NCBI GenBank assembly: GCA_035459965.1 | Contig: DATHXC010000004.1 | Location: 434,001 to 498,000 of the forward strand | From: DATHXC01 sp035459965 | GTDB taxonomy: Bacteria; Pseudomonadota; Gammaproteobacteria; Burkholderiales; Methylophilaceae | Direction: 5' to 3' | Length of the DNA: 64,000 nucleotides | Made by a program: the position numbers and the translations under genes | Notes under the pieces: generated by a model | Databases searched by the model: none | What the model was told of the DNA's origin: nothing | The model's input: the letters and a program-made list of their open reading frames with translations, nothing else | Part shown: positions 9,454 through 18,511 of the stretch, in pieces | Layout of the letters: each line of letters opens with the position of its first letter | Position numbering within the stretch: the first letter of the stretch is position 1

Positions 9454-10557
9454 TTAGCATAGAGTGCTACGCCTACGCGCGAATTCCTCGGTAAATGCCG
9501 CGAAAGTGCCTTGCTCAATTGCCAATCGCATACCTGCCATCAGTTCCTGGTAATAGTGCAGGTTGTGGATCGTATGCAGGCGTGCGCCCAGAATCTCACC
9601 CACGCGGTGTAAATGATGCAGGTAGGCGCGGCTGAAATTCTGGCAGGTATAGCAACTACAGTCGGCATCGAGCGGAGCTGTATCTGCCTTGTATCGCGCA
9701 TTCTTGATCTTGATGTCGCCATGCTGCGTGAACAGCCAGCCATTGCGTGCATTGCGTGTGGGCATGACGCAATCGAACATATCCACACCACGTGAGACAG
9801 CTGCCACCAGGTCTTCCGGCGTGCCTACGCCCATCAGGTAGCGTGGTTTATCTTGTGGCAGTTGCGGCGCGGTATGGGCCAAGATGCGCAACATGTCTTC
9901 TTTGGGTTCACCGACCGACAGGCCACCGATGGCATAACCGTCAAAGCCAATATCCACCAGTCCATTCAGTGAAATATCACGCAGGTCTTCGTACATGCCG
10001 CCCTGGATAATCCCGAATAAGGCGTTGGTGTTGCCAGCATGCGCATCCTTGCTGCGTCTTGCCCAGCGCAGGCTAAGCTGCATGGAGTCGCTGGCTTCCT
10101 GATGCGTGGCAGGGTAGGGCGTGCATTCGTCGAAGATCATCACGATGTCTGAATTCAGCACTTTCTGGATACGCATGGATTCTTCCGGCGTCAGGAAGCA
10201 GCTGTCCCCATTAATAGGTGAGCGGAATTTCACACCTTCTTCCGAGATTTTGCGAAGATCGCCCAGGCTCCACACCTGAAAGCCGCCAGAGTCGGTCAGG
10301 ATTGGGCCATCCCAGCTCATGAAGCCATGCAGGCCGCCATGTGCGGCGATGACATCCAATCCTGGACGCAACCATAAATGAAAGGTGTTGCCCAAGACGA
10401 TGTGCGCGCCGATATCGCGTATCTCGACCGGCGACAGGGTTTTAACTGTGCCGTAGGTGCCAACAGGCATGAAGGCCGGGGTTTGTACCTCGCCGTGAGC
10501 GAGTTTTAATGTGCCACGACGGGCAGCGCCATCCTGGCTAATGAGTGAAAATTGCAT
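9454..10557 (-). CDS. tgt: queuine tRNA-ribosyltransferase
   Basis: A 367-residue TIM-barrel enzyme that exchanges guanine-34 for preQ1 in tRNAs with GUN anticodons. The substrate-binding DSGGFQVWSL, the catalytic-region DCVMPTRNARNG and the zinc site CSCYTC followed by a downstream His are all present. It is upstream of yajC on the same strand. No queA is seen nearby, so the frequent queA-tgt pairing is absent in this window. The start ATG at 10557 gives the canonical N-terminus (MQFSLISQDGAARRG). Confidence 0.97.
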   Translation of the reverse strand: MQFSLISQDGAARRGTLKLAHGEVQTPAFMPVGTYGTVKTLSPVEIRDIGAHIVLGNTFHLWLRPGLDVIAAHGGLHGFMSWDGPILTDSGGFQVWSLGDLRKISEEGVKFRSPINGDSCFLTPEESMRIQKVLNSDIVMIFDECTPYPATHQEASDSMQLSLRWARRSKDAHAGNTNALFGIIQGGMYEDLRDISLNGLVDIGFDGYAIGGLSVGEPKEDMLRILAHTAPQLPQDKPRYLMGVGTPEDLVAAVSRGVDMFDCVMPTRNARNGWLFTQHGDIKIKNARYKADTAPLDADCSCYTCQNFSRAYLHHLHRVGEILGARLHTIHNLHYYQELMAGMRLAIEQGTFAAFTEEFARRRSTLC

Positions 10558-10651
10558 AGTGGGTAGTCATTAAATCAAGACGCGATACTATCATAGTCAA
10601 TTGATGCCGCTTTGATATACTAGACTAAAGTTAACCTGAGGAAGCCCAACC

Positions 10652-11458
10652 ATGGCTGAAGTTACACCACGCATCCGTCGTAAAAAACCGCTATTAAAGC
10701 CGGGCTTGCGTGAGCGCAGCATTTACCTGCTGCCCAATTTATTTACTACTGCTGCGTTGTTCGCTGGCTTCTATGCGATTGTGCAGGCCATGAATGGTAA
10801 TTACGAGCATTCTGCAGTGGCGATTTTCATTGCTATGGTGATGGATGGGCTGGATGGCCGTGTTGCTCGCATGACCAATACGCAAAGTGCGTTTGGTGCT
10901 GAGTACGACAGCCTGTCGGACATGGTGTCTTTTGGCGTGGCACCGGCATTAGTCTTATATGTATGGGCCTTGAAACCGATGGGTAAACTGGGCTGGATCG
11001 CGGCTTTCATCTATTGCTCCTGCGCTGCATTGCGCCTTGCACGCTTCAATACCAAGCTTGATGAAAGCGACAAACGCTACTTCCAGGGCTTGCCTAGCCC
11101 AGCCGCGGCGGCCTTGCTGGCTGGCCTGGTGTGGGTTTCATTCGATAATGGTGTAAAAGGCGATGAGATTTTCTTCGGCTGGATGAAAATGAAATGGCTG
11201 GCCTGGACGGTGACTTTGTTTGCCGGATTGTCCATGGTAAGTGACCTGAAGTTTTACAGCGGCAAGGATATCAACCTGCGTAGCAGTGTGCCGTTTGCCG
11301 TGATCCTGTTCATTGTGCTGGCATTCGTATTAATTTCTTACAGCCCGCCAGAAGTGCTGTTTATGGTATCTCTGGTGTATGGCGTTTCCGGCTATGCGCT
11401 GTGGATCACCAGCAAAATCAGGCAGCGCAATGCCTTGCCGCCTGCTGGCGAAGCCTGA
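10652..11458 (+). CDS. pssA: CDP-diacylglycerol-serine O-phosphatidyltransferase
   Basis: A 268-residue integral membrane enzyme that makes phosphatidylserine, the precursor of phosphatidylethanolamine. The CDP-alcohol phosphatidyltransferase signature is complete: MDGLDGRVAR, then eight residues, G, and DSLSDMVSFG, with the Asp residues that bind the metals. About seven hydrophobic segments are visible. The gene precedes leuA, an order common in Betaproteobacteria (ilv-psd-pssA-leuA). It is divergent from tgt with a 95-bp gap. Confidence 0.96.
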   Translation: MAEVTPRIRRKKPLLKPGLRERSIYLLPNLFTTAALFAGFYAIVQAMNGNYEHSAVAIFIAMVMDGLDGRVARMTNTQSAFGAEYDSLSDMVSFGVAPALVLYVWALKPMGKLGWIAAFIYCSCAALRLARFNTKLDESDKRYFQGLPSPAAAALLAGLVWVSFDNGVKGDEIFFGWMKMKWLAWTVTLFAGLSMVSDLKFYSGKDINLRSSVPFAVILFIVLAFVLISYSPPEVLFMVSLVYGVSGYALWITSKIRQRNALPPAGEA

Positions 11459-11523
11459 TCCTGGGCTGAGCTAATGGCTGAATTGGCTGCGTAAATAACA
11501 TTACAAACAATGGCTTGTGCCAC

Positions 11524-11552
11524 TTGCTAGCTTGTAAAAATATGGATATAGT
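11524..11552 (+). promoter_or_regulatory. possible sigma-70 promoter upstream of leuA
   Basis: TTGCTA (11524-11529) and TATAGT (11547-11552) are separated by 17 bases, a good match to a -35/-10 pair. It would start transcription near 11559, giving leuA a leader of roughly 170 bases. Assigned by eye only. Confidence 0.45.
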
Positions 11553-11559
11553 GCTGCCT

Positions 11560-11643
11560 ATGTTTTCAAAACGCATCATCTCAGTTACTTCCTCACATAT
11601 CAGCCATCTCCTGGCTGGTCTGCTGCTGCGCGGCGCGCGCTAA
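11560..11643 (+). promoter_or_regulatory. possible Leu-rich leader peptide of leuA
   Basis: A 27-codon frame in the pssA-leuA gap ends in HLLAGLLLRGAR and a stop. It has five Leu codons in a run of seven (CTC CTG GCT GGT CTG CTG CTG), and these overlap a hairpin with stem CAGCCA/TGGCTG at 11601-11617. A second imperfect hairpin (CCGTCA/TGACGG) follows further downstream. This is the pattern expected of transcription attenuation by leucyl-tRNA. Against it, no good ribosome binding site is visible, the ATG would lie almost at the predicted transcript start, and no U-run terminator is seen before leuA. Confidence 0.35.
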
Positions 11644-11732
11644 ATATCCCACACAATCTGGTAGTGCCTATCTCCGTCATTGTTACAATTGACGGTAAAT
11701 AAATACAATTTAAATATTTAGGAAGTAAAGCT

Positions 11733-13298
11733 ATGAGTACCCAATCTACTAATAAGCAATTAATCATATTCGACACCACATTGCGCGACGGCGAGCAAAG
11801 CCCGGGCGCCGCAATGACCAAGGAAGAAAAAATCCGCATCGCACGCCAGCTTGAAAAGCTTGGTGTGAACGTGATTGAGGCCGGGTTTGCCGCAGCCAGT
11901 CCAGGCGATTTTGATTCGATTTATGCCATCGCAGAAGTCATCAAGGAATCCACGGTGTGTTCACTCGCCCGTGCCAGCGAGAATGACATCCGCCGCGCCG
12001 GTGAAGCTATCAAGCCAGCTAAAAAAGGCCGCATCCATACCTTTATCGCTACGTCACCCATCCACATGCAGAACAAATTGCGCATGACGCCTGAGCAAGT
12101 GTTGGAGCGTGCTGTCCAGGCGGTGAAATGGGCCTTGGAATATACCGAGGATGTCGAGTTCTCTGCTGAAGATGCCGTGCGTTCGGATATGGATTTCCTC
12201 GTGCAAGTCTTCGATGCCGTGATTGAAGCGGGTGCCAAAACCATCAACGTGCCAGATACCGTCGGTTACTCTATCCCCGCCCTTTGGGGTGAGCGCATGC
12301 AACAGTTGATTGCGCGCGTGAAAAATTCCGACAAAGTCGTATGGTCGACCCACTGTCATAATGACTTGGGTATGGCCGTCGCCAATTCCTTGGCCGCTGT
12401 GATGGCGGGTGCGCGCCAGGTTGAGTGCACCATCAATGGTCTCGGTGAACGCGCAGGCAATGCCAGCCTTGAGGAGATCGTGATGGCAGTGCGTACGCGT
12501 CGCGACATCTTCAATCTCGAAACCAGCATTGATACTACACAGATCGTGCCGACTTCCAAGATGGTCTCCACCATTACCGGTTATCCGGTGCAGCCTAACA
12601 AGGCTGTGGTGGGCGCCAACGCCTTTGCGCATGAATCCGGTATCCACCAGGATGGCGTATTGAAGCACCGCGAAACTTACGAAATCATGCGGGCCGAAGA
12701 TGTGGGCTGGGGCGCGAATAAGCTCACCTTGGGCAAGTTATCAGGCCGCAATGCCTTTCGCTCACGCTTGGTCGAGTTGGGTATCGAGTTGGAAGGTGAT
12801 GAAGCCCTTAACGCTGCCTTCGCACGATTTAAGACCTTGGCAGACAAGAAGTCAGAAATATTCGATGAAGATTTGCATGCATTGGTAAGCGATGAGTTCG
12901 TCAGTGATGCCACCGAGTATTTCAAGCTTGTGTATTTGCAGGTGTGTTCGCAAACTGGCGAGATTCCACATGCTGTCCTCACCATGCTTGATAATGGCGT
13001 TGAAAAGCGTGCTGAAGCCGATGGTGGTGGCCCGGTGGATGCTGCGTTCAAGGCCATCGAAAGTATCGTGGACAGCGGTGCCGAGTTGCAGTTGTATTCA
13101 GTCAACAACATTACCAGCGGTACTGATGCGCAGGGCGAAGTGACTGTAAGGCTTTCCAAGGGTGGCCGCATCGTCAATGGACAGGGGGCAGATACCGATA
13201 TTGTGATCGCTTCGGTCAAGGCTTACTTGAATGGCCTTAACAAGATACTTTCCAAGTCAGAACGTGCTCACCCTCAGGTTGAAGGTTCGCAAGTTTAA
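11733..13298 (+). CDS. leuA: 2-isopropylmalate synthase
   Basis: A 521-residue enzyme that condenses acetyl-CoA with 2-oxoisovalerate, the first step of leucine synthesis. The TIM barrel begins with IFDTTLRDGEQSPGAAM, and the metal-binding HCHNDLGMA motif follows near residue 208. A flexible linker is followed by a C-terminal LeuA dimer domain (about 380-510), where leucine feedback inhibition normally acts. An AGGAAG ribosome binding site precedes the ATG. A Leu-codon-rich leader frame lies upstream. Confidence 0.97.
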   Translation: MSTQSTNKQLIIFDTTLRDGEQSPGAAMTKEEKIRIARQLEKLGVNVIEAGFAAASPGDFDSIYAIAEVIKESTVCSLARASENDIRRAGEAIKPAKKGRIHTFIATSPIHMQNKLRMTPEQVLERAVQAVKWALEYTEDVEFSAEDAVRSDMDFLVQVFDAVIEAGAKTINVPDTVGYSIPALWGERMQQLIARVKNSDKVVWSTHCHNDLGMAVANSLAAVMAGARQVECTINGLGERAGNASLEEIVMAVRTRRDIFNLETSIDTTQIVPTSKMVSTITGYPVQPNKAVVGANAFAHESGIHQDGVLKHRETYEIMRAEDVGWGANKLTLGKLSGRNAFRSRLVELGIELEGDEALNAAFARFKTLADKKSEIFDEDLHALVSDEFVSDATEYFKLVYLQVCSQTGEIPHAVLTMLDNGVEKRAEADGGGPVDAAFKAIESIVDSGAELQLYSVNNITSGTDAQGEVTVRLSKGGRIVNGQGADTDIVIASVKAYLNGLNKILSKSERAHPQVEGSQV

Positions 13299-13322
13299 AA
13301 TCTAATTATTGAATTCACTGTA

Positions 13323-13979
13323 ATGAGCTTATTAGATCAGATGAAAGTTCAAGCACAACAAGTGCTTGAAGAAAAAACCAGCTCCAGCCAGCTTGCCGCA
13401 GAGACGCTGGCAGAGCGCAATGCTAAATTGAAGGAGATTTTCCTCTATTGGCAGGAGCTGGCTGATCTCATTAAGGTGATCCAGCCGGATTTTGGGTTCC
13501 CCATTACTTTGCCCTTGGTAGGCGAGATGACCGGGCTGAAGGTGGTCGAGCCCTTTGCGGATTATCGTTATGAGGAACTGGCCAACCAGAATTTTACGGA
13601 TGAAATCAAGTATGTAAGGATGCACTTCTTCTATAAAGCCCCACAGGTATTCAATATCCAGCGCGAACTAGGCCTGGCTGCACGGGTGGAAGATGAGCTT
13701 TGGCGTTATGGTGTGGTGCACACTAAAGAAGACATCAAGAACGAACAGCAGCGAGTTGTCGAAGCTGCTTTCAGTGTGCCCTGGGAAGTGAAAGGCTCGG
13801 TCACTGTCACGCCTATTCCGCATTCCAAGCAATTGCATTTTTCACTCAAAAATATAGGCAAGCTTGGCGAAGTCGATCTGGAAATGGCGTTTGATAGTCT
13901 GGGTAGCGAGTTCCTGGATGAGCTTGCAAAACTGATCATGGGGCAGGAAAACCGCTTCTGGAAGCTGGTCAGCTTCTAA
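13323..13979 (+). CDS. uncharacterised protein downstream of leuA
   Basis: A 218-residue soluble protein I do not recognise. It begins with a helical, Gln/Glu-rich N-terminus (about 1-45) and has no signal peptide, membrane helix or catalytic motif that I can name. The middle contains several aromatic-rich strands (YVRMHFFYKAP) and the end is helical. The ATG at 13323 lies 24 bases after leuA, and the reading frame has coding-like composition throughout, so it is very likely a real gene in the leuA transcription unit. No function is assigned. Confidence 0.8.
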   Translation: MSLLDQMKVQAQQVLEEKTSSSQLAAETLAERNAKLKEIFLYWQELADLIKVIQPDFGFPITLPLVGEMTGLKVVEPFADYRYEELANQNFTDEIKYVRMHFFYKAPQVFNIQRELGLAARVEDELWRYGVVHTKEDIKNEQQRVVEAAFSVPWEVKGSVTVTPIPHSKQLHFSLKNIGKLGEVDLEMAFDSLGSEFLDELAKLIMGQENRFWKLVSF

Positions 13980-14037
13980 TTCCTCCTGTTTAATTATTCG
14001 CCCTTGAAGCTGAAACACAATTACCCGCTTACGCATC

Positions 14038-14955
14038 ATGAGCACTGAGGCTAAGCCGGCGCTCAGCCATCGTTTATTAATTGTGTTGTCGCTAATGGCG
14101 CTTTATTTCATCTGGGGCTCCACCTACCTTGCCATGCGCTTTGCCATGGATAGCCTGCCACCGTTCATGATGGCAGCGTTACGTTTTGCCATTGCGGGTT
14201 TCATTTTATATGCAGGGCTACGCTGGCGCGGTCATCCTGCGCCCAGCTTGCAACAGTGGCTAGGTGCAGCTGCTGTCGGTACGCTGCTCCTGGCAGTGGG
14301 CAACGCAGGTGTGGCCTATGCCGAGAAAACGGTTTCCAGCGGTGTTGCCGCTTTGGGCATTGCTACTGTACCCATCTGGATGGCGCTATTCTCAGGGCTA
14401 TGGGGGCAATGGCCCACACGCCGCGAATGGTTGGGTATCGTCATTGGTACTACAGGGGTGGTTGTCCTTAGCATGGGCGGCGTGATGCAGGCCAGCCCGC
14501 TTGGCGCTGCCCTAATTATGCTATCAGCCGCTTCATGGGCATTTGGTTCAATATGGGGCAAGCACTTACCCATGGCCGAAGGCGCCATGGGTAGTGCCAG
14601 CCAGATGATCGTGGGCGGTCTGGTACTGGTATTGGCCAGTCTGGTGGCAGGTGAGCCATTGCCGCAACACCTGAGCGCCAGGACGATGTATGCCATGTTG
14701 TTCCTGATCATCTTCGGTTCGTTAATTGCTTACAGTGCTTATCAGTTCCTGCTACATAACGTGCGGCCCGCGCTCGCTACCAGCAATACGTTCGTCAACC
14801 CGGTAGTAGCTTTGCTATTAGGCGCATGGCTGGCCGGGGAAGTGATTGGCCCATCAGAATATGTAGCGCTGGCGATTATTGTCGTTGGCGTATTGCTGGT
14901 GCTGCCGTTTGGCAAGAATCAATTACCGGGTAACCATTTGTCGAATAACAGGTAG
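14038..14955 (+). CDS. EamA/DMT-family exporter
   Basis: A 305-residue inner-membrane protein with about ten hydrophobic helices made of two EamA repeats. The first repeat starts with LMALYFIWGSTYLAMRFAMDSLPPFMMAALR, summarised by the motif WGSTYLAMR, and the second with AASWAFGSIWGKH. It resembles the YedA-type drug/metabolite exporters. The substrate is not predictable. It lies 58 bp after the uncharacterised gene, on the same strand. Confidence 0.9.
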   Translation: MSTEAKPALSHRLLIVLSLMALYFIWGSTYLAMRFAMDSLPPFMMAALRFAIAGFILYAGLRWRGHPAPSLQQWLGAAAVGTLLLAVGNAGVAYAEKTVSSGVAALGIATVPIWMALFSGLWGQWPTRREWLGIVIGTTGVVVLSMGGVMQASPLGAALIMLSAASWAFGSIWGKHLPMAEGAMGSASQMIVGGLVLVLASLVAGEPLPQHLSARTMYAMLFLIIFGSLIAYSAYQFLLHNVRPALATSNTFVNPVVALLLGAWLAGEVIGPSEYVALAIIVVGVLLVLPFGKNQLPGNHLSNNR

Positions 14956-14996
14956 GCCTTATTTGGTCGCTTAAATTTTTTGTTGGGAGAGATGTT

Positions 14997-15659
14997 TTGC
15001 AACTAGCTTTATTTGATTTGGATAACACATTATTGGCGGGTGACAGTGATTACCAGTGGGGCCAGTTTCTCATGGAAGAAGGCCTGCTGGAACGCGAACT
15101 GCACCAGGCCAGGAACCTCCAGTTTTATGAAGACTATAAAGCCGGCAGGCTGGACATCTACGCCTTTCTGGAGTTCCAGCTCAAGCCACTCTCTGAACAC
15201 AAACGTACCGAGCTGGACAAGCTCCACGCGCTTTATATGCAGCGCAAGATCTTGCCGATGATGACTGAAAAGGCTAAGGCGCTGGTAGAAAAACATAAGG
15301 CCAATGGCGATCTTTTATTGATCATCACTGCCACCAACAGTTTTGTCACCAACCCCGTTGCCAAGGCCTTTGGCATTGACTACCTGATAGGCACTACGCC
15401 AGAAGAGATCGATGGCGAATTTACCGGGCGCGTTACAGGTACGCCAAGTTTTCAGGAAGGCAAGGTAACCCGCCTGAATCAATGGCTGGCTGAGCGTGGA
15501 CAAACGCTGGGCGATTTTGAAACTACCTGGTTTTACAGCGATTCACACAACGATTTGCCGCTGATGAAGCTGGTAGATAAAGCGGTCGCGGTTGATCCCG
15601 ACCCGGTGTTGAAAGCGTATGCAGAAGAGCAGGGCTGGCCAATAATCAGCCTGCGGTAA
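14997..15659 (+). CDS. HAD-IB family phosphatase
   Basis: A 220-residue haloacid-dehalogenase-superfamily hydrolase of the SerB-like subfamily IB. Motif I is FDLDNTLLAGDSD with the nucleophile Asp, motif II is the TATNSF region, and motif IV is FYSDSHNDLPLM. Members hydrolyse phosphoserine, phosphohistidinol-like or other small phosphomonoesters; the substrate here is unknown. The start is a TTG preceded by a GGGAGA ribosome binding site; the nearby ATG at 14992 runs into a stop. It ends at a strong inverted repeat shared with the convergent ccsA-like gene. Confidence 0.88.
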   Translation: MQLALFDLDNTLLAGDSDYQWGQFLMEEGLLERELHQARNLQFYEDYKAGRLDIYAFLEFQLKPLSEHKRTELDKLHALYMQRKILPMMTEKAKALVEKHKANGDLLLIITATNSFVTNPVAKAFGIDYLIGTTPEEIDGEFTGRVTGTPSFQEGKVTRLNQWLAERGQTLGDFETTWFYSDSHNDLPLMKLVDKAVAVDPDPVLKAYAEEQGWPIISLR

Positions 15660-15669
15660 AGGTGTTTGG

Positions 15670-15714
15670 GGTATGCCCTGGGAGCCGCTATGGTATTGTC
15701 TCACAGGGCATACC
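15670..15714. terminator. inverted repeat between convergent genes
   Basis: A perfect 11-bp inverted repeat (GGTATGCCCTG at 15670-15680, CAGGGCATACC at 15704-15714) with a 23-base loop sits between the two convergent stops. Its position suggests a bidirectional terminator, although the U-runs are short. Confidence 0.55.
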
Positions 15715-15742
15715 TGTTGTAGCTTCTAAACCAGTTTATAGC

Positions 15743-16561
15743 TTAAATGCGGTGTAGCAGCACCTCCAGCACAAACTTACTTCCGATGTAGGCCAGTAGT
15801 AACAGCACAAAGCCAGTCAGCGTCCAGCGGATAGCGGTACGACCACGCCAGCCATAGATAGCACGGCCCAGCAGCAAGCCGCCAAATATCAGCCATGACA
15901 GTATAGTGAACAGGTTCTTGTGGTTGAACTTCAGCGCCTGGTGGAATATCTGTTCCGAAAATAGCATGCCGCTGATCAGCGTAAAGGTGAGCAGCACGAA
16001 GCCGATGCTAATCACCTTGAACAGCAGTTTTTCCATCGACATCAATGGTGGGAAATCCGGCAGCTTAACCAGCGTGACTTTCTGGTGCAGGCTGCGCTCC
16101 GCAGTCGCCATCAGCAAGGCATGCAGTGCGGCAAAGGTGAACAGGCTATAAGCCAGCATTGCGATGATCAAATGTGCCATGAATAAAGGTTTGTCGGCAT
16201 ACGGCAGTAAATGCGATTCAGGCATGAATCTTTGCAGCAGCACAAAAAATGCGGCTGGTGGTAGCACGAAGGCTTGCAGGATGTGCAGGCGATGCTTGAT
16301 GTCGGTGAGCCAGTAAATCAGAACCGTCAGCCAGAATATCGCCGATAGCGCATTGGCAAAACCGAGGTTCAATCCCTCATCAAACAGCGATTGATAAAGC
16401 AACCAGCCATGCAATAGCAGGCCCAACGCAATCGCCGCTGAGTTCCAGCGCATACTGGTACCGGAGATGCCTTTTGAGGCGCCTAGCCAGTAACTGGCGG
16501 CAACCGCAGCATAAATGAATGCGACGATGAAATAAGGCATATTGGATAGTAATGCTTGCAT
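15743..16561 (-). CDS. ypjD: CcsA/YpjD-type cytochrome c assembly membrane protein
   Basis: A 272-residue integral membrane protein with about eight hydrophobic segments and the cytochrome_C_asm pattern. Conserved His residues are seen in hydrophobic surroundings, and LIFGGLLLGRAIYGWRGRTAIRWTLTGF near the end is the typical tail (key part YGWRGRTAIRW). The E. coli homologue YpjD also sits divergently next to ffh. It may handle heme or support cytochrome biogenesis, but YpjD itself has no settled function. Confidence 0.85.
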   Translation of the reverse strand: MQALLSNMPYFIVAFIYAAVAASYWLGASKGISGTSMRWNSAAIALGLLLHGWLLYQSLFDEGLNLGFANALSAIFWLTVLIYWLTDIKHRLHILQAFVLPPAAFFVLLQRFMPESHLLPYADKPLFMAHLIIAMLAYSLFTFAALHALLMATAERSLHQKVTLVKLPDFPPLMSMEKLLFKVISIGFVLLTFTLISGMLFSEQIFHQALKFNHKNLFTILSWLIFGGLLLGRAIYGWRGRTAIRWTLTGFVLLLLAYIGSKFVLEVLLHRI

Positions 16562-16765
16562 GCGAATGTTTGGGTTAAAATCTCTTGGGTAAAAGTCTAG
16601 CGTTAAAGTCTATAGTGATTAAATCACACTTTAGCCTGCGGCGAAAAGCCAATTGAGGCATGCGACCCCTGCCTTACACAGGAGCAGCAAAGAATCACCG
16701 GAATTCAGCCAGTAGTACTAACGAGTTATAGAGCCAATTATTAAACCGAATATTGAAGGTATGCA

Positions 16766-18118
16766 ATGTTAGAAAATCTAAGCGGTAGATTACAAGGCGT
16801 TATCAAAAACCTGCGTGGCCAGGCAAGGCTCTCAGAAGACAATATTGCCGATGCCATGCGCGAAGTGCGTATGGCGCTGCTGGAGGCCGATGTCGCGCTG
16901 CCTGTGGTGAAAGATTTCATTGCGCAGGTCAAGGCGCGTGCGCAAGGGCGTGAAGTGCTGCAAAGCCTCACCCCTGGCCAGGCCGTTATCCAGGTGGTGC
17001 ATGAAGAGCTCACCAAGCTCATGGGCGAGCAGAATGCCGGGTTGAACCTGGCTGCGGTGCCGCCAGCGATCATTCTCATGGCGGGTTTGCAGGGCTCCGG
17101 TAAAACCACCACCTCTGCCAAACTGGCAAAATTACTGAAAGAACAAAAAAAGAAAGTGCTGCTGGTCAGCGCCGACGTGTATCGCCCAGCTGCTATCGAG
17201 CAGCTTAAAATGCTGGCAAAAAGCCTGGATGTCGAATGCTTTGATTCCAATGCCACTCAAAAGCCCCATGACATCGCAGTTGCCGCGCTGGATCACGCCA
17301 AACGCCACTTCCATGATGTGATGATTTTCGATACCGCAGGCCGACTGGGTATTGATGAAGCCATGATGGCCGAGATCAAAGACCTGCATAACCTGCTTAA
17401 CCCGATAGAAACCCTGTTCGTAGTCGATGCCATGCAAGGCCAGGATGCCGTTAATACCGCGCGTGCCTTTGGCGAAACCCTGCCACTCACTGGCGTAGTC
17501 CTCACCAAGATGGATGGCGATTCTCGCGGCGGTGCAGCCTTGTCAGTGCGCCATGTCACAGGCAAGCCCATCAAGTTTATCGGCGTCAGCGAAAAGGTGG
17601 ATGGCCTGGAGCCGTTCCACCCAGAGCGCATGGCTTCGCGCGTGCTGGGCATGGGCGATGTGCTATCGCTGATCGAGCAAGCACAAAAAAATGTAGACAT
17701 GGACGAGGCCAAGAAATTTGCCGACAAGATCAAATCCGGCAAAAGCTTTGACCTGGATGACTTCAAGGCGCAGATGAGCCAAATGCGCAATATGGGCGGC
17801 ATGGCCGCATTGATGGACAAAATGCCCGCGCAAATGGCGGGCATGGCCGGGCAGATGAGCGGGGACGCTGGCGACAAGGCAATACGCCGCATTGAAGGCA
17901 TCATCAACTCCATGACCCCATTAGAGCGTCGCAAACCAGAGCTCATCAAAGCCACCCGCAAACGCCGCATCGCAGCTGGCTCCGGTGTTCAGGTGCAAGA
18001 AGTCAACCGCATGCTGAACCAGTTTGAAGAAGCCCAAAAAATGATGAAAATGCTCTCAAAAGGCGGTATGGGCAAGATGATGCGTGCTATGCAAGGCAAG
18101 TTTCCGGGCCTGCGTTGA
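16766..18118 (+). CDS. ffh: signal recognition particle protein Ffh
   Basis: A 450-residue SRP54 homologue that targets nascent inner-membrane proteins with 4.5S RNA and FtsY. The N domain (about 1-90) is followed by the GTPase G domain with GLQGSGKTT (G1), DTAGRL (G3) and TKMDGD (G4). A methionine-rich M domain (about 300-450; MSQMRNMGGMAALMDKM) follows, which binds RNA and signal sequences. Length is standard. The 200 bp upstream to the divergent ypjD gene contains no other gene that I can see. Confidence 0.98.
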   Translation: MLENLSGRLQGVIKNLRGQARLSEDNIADAMREVRMALLEADVALPVVKDFIAQVKARAQGREVLQSLTPGQAVIQVVHEELTKLMGEQNAGLNLAAVPPAIILMAGLQGSGKTTTSAKLAKLLKEQKKKVLLVSADVYRPAAIEQLKMLAKSLDVECFDSNATQKPHDIAVAALDHAKRHFHDVMIFDTAGRLGIDEAMMAEIKDLHNLLNPIETLFVVDAMQGQDAVNTARAFGETLPLTGVVLTKMDGDSRGGAALSVRHVTGKPIKFIGVSEKVDGLEPFHPERMASRVLGMGDVLSLIEQAQKNVDMDEAKKFADKIKSGKSFDLDDFKAQMSQMRNMGGMAALMDKMPAQMAGMAGQMSGDAGDKAIRRIEGIINSMTPLERRKPELIKATRKRRIAAGSGVQVQEVNRMLNQFEEAQKMMKMLSKGGMGKMMRAMQGKFPGLR

Positions 18119-18241
18119 TTTATTTTCTGGCTGGCCTAGATTTATCCGCACATAAGCAAGCTTTTAGATTGACGCAGTAGCTCCTTTTCTGGATAATTGC
18201 GCCCTTTCCATCGGATAGCTTCTAGCTACTGATCAGTTCTC

Positions 18242-18317
18242 GGGTTGTTAGCTCAGCTGGTAGAGCAGCGGACTTTTAATCCGTTTGTCGTGGGTTCGAT
18301 CCCCGCACAGCCCACCA
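18242..18317 (+). tRNA. tRNA-Lys (TTT)
   Basis: A 76-base cloverleaf with encoded CCA: acceptor GGGTTGT pairs with the ACAGCCC end, the D arm is GCTC..GAGC, the anticodon loop is CTTTTAA with anticodon TTT, and the T arm has GGTTCGATCC. Its 3' half (from 18272) is duplicated at 28682, which marks it as the integration target of the adjacent mobile element. The tRNA itself remains complete. Confidence 0.97.
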
Positions 18318-18318
18318 A
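18272..18318 (+). repeat. att direct repeat, tRNA side
   Basis: This 47-base segment (anticodon loop to CCA plus AA) is identical to 28682-28728. It is the attachment core used by the integrase; the copy here rebuilds an intact tRNA-Lys. Confidence 0.93.
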
Positions 18319-18321
18319 TAA

Positions 18322-18366
18322 AATCAAGGGGTTACGATAGTTTCGTAACCCCTTGATTCATTTTAG
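18322..18366 (+). terminator. strong hairpin after tRNA-Lys
   Basis: A perfect 16-bp stem (18322-18337 with 18343-18358, loop TAGTT) is followed by TTCATTTTAG. It looks like the intrinsic terminator of the tRNA gene, but it lies inside the element's left arm. A similar 14-bp hairpin follows the distal repeat. Confidence 0.75.
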
Positions 18367-18384
18367 TAGCCCTATAGTAGCCCA
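18364..18384 (+). repeat. 21-bp arm-type repeat, left end
   Basis: This 21-mer (TAGTAGCCCTATAGTAGCCCA) recurs identically at 28545-28565 beside the integrase start, and in near-identical form at 28773-28791. Internally it is a tandem GTAGCCCTA/GTAGCCCA-like repeat. Candidate integrase arm-binding site. Confidence 0.6.
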
Positions 18385-18511
18385 TTTGTAAGTAATCTTA
18401 ATTACGCTTTCTTTGAAGTGTAAAAAACCACCATTTTTTTTTGCTCAAAATTATCTATGGATTGATGTTTCATTTAGGGATACGCTAATGAAAAAATTAT
18501 CCAAATAAGTC

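Noticed and set aside
12054..12668. A 204-residue minus-strand frame inside leuA
   Set aside because: It is antisense to the conserved catalytic barrel of leuA and is a codon-structure shadow.
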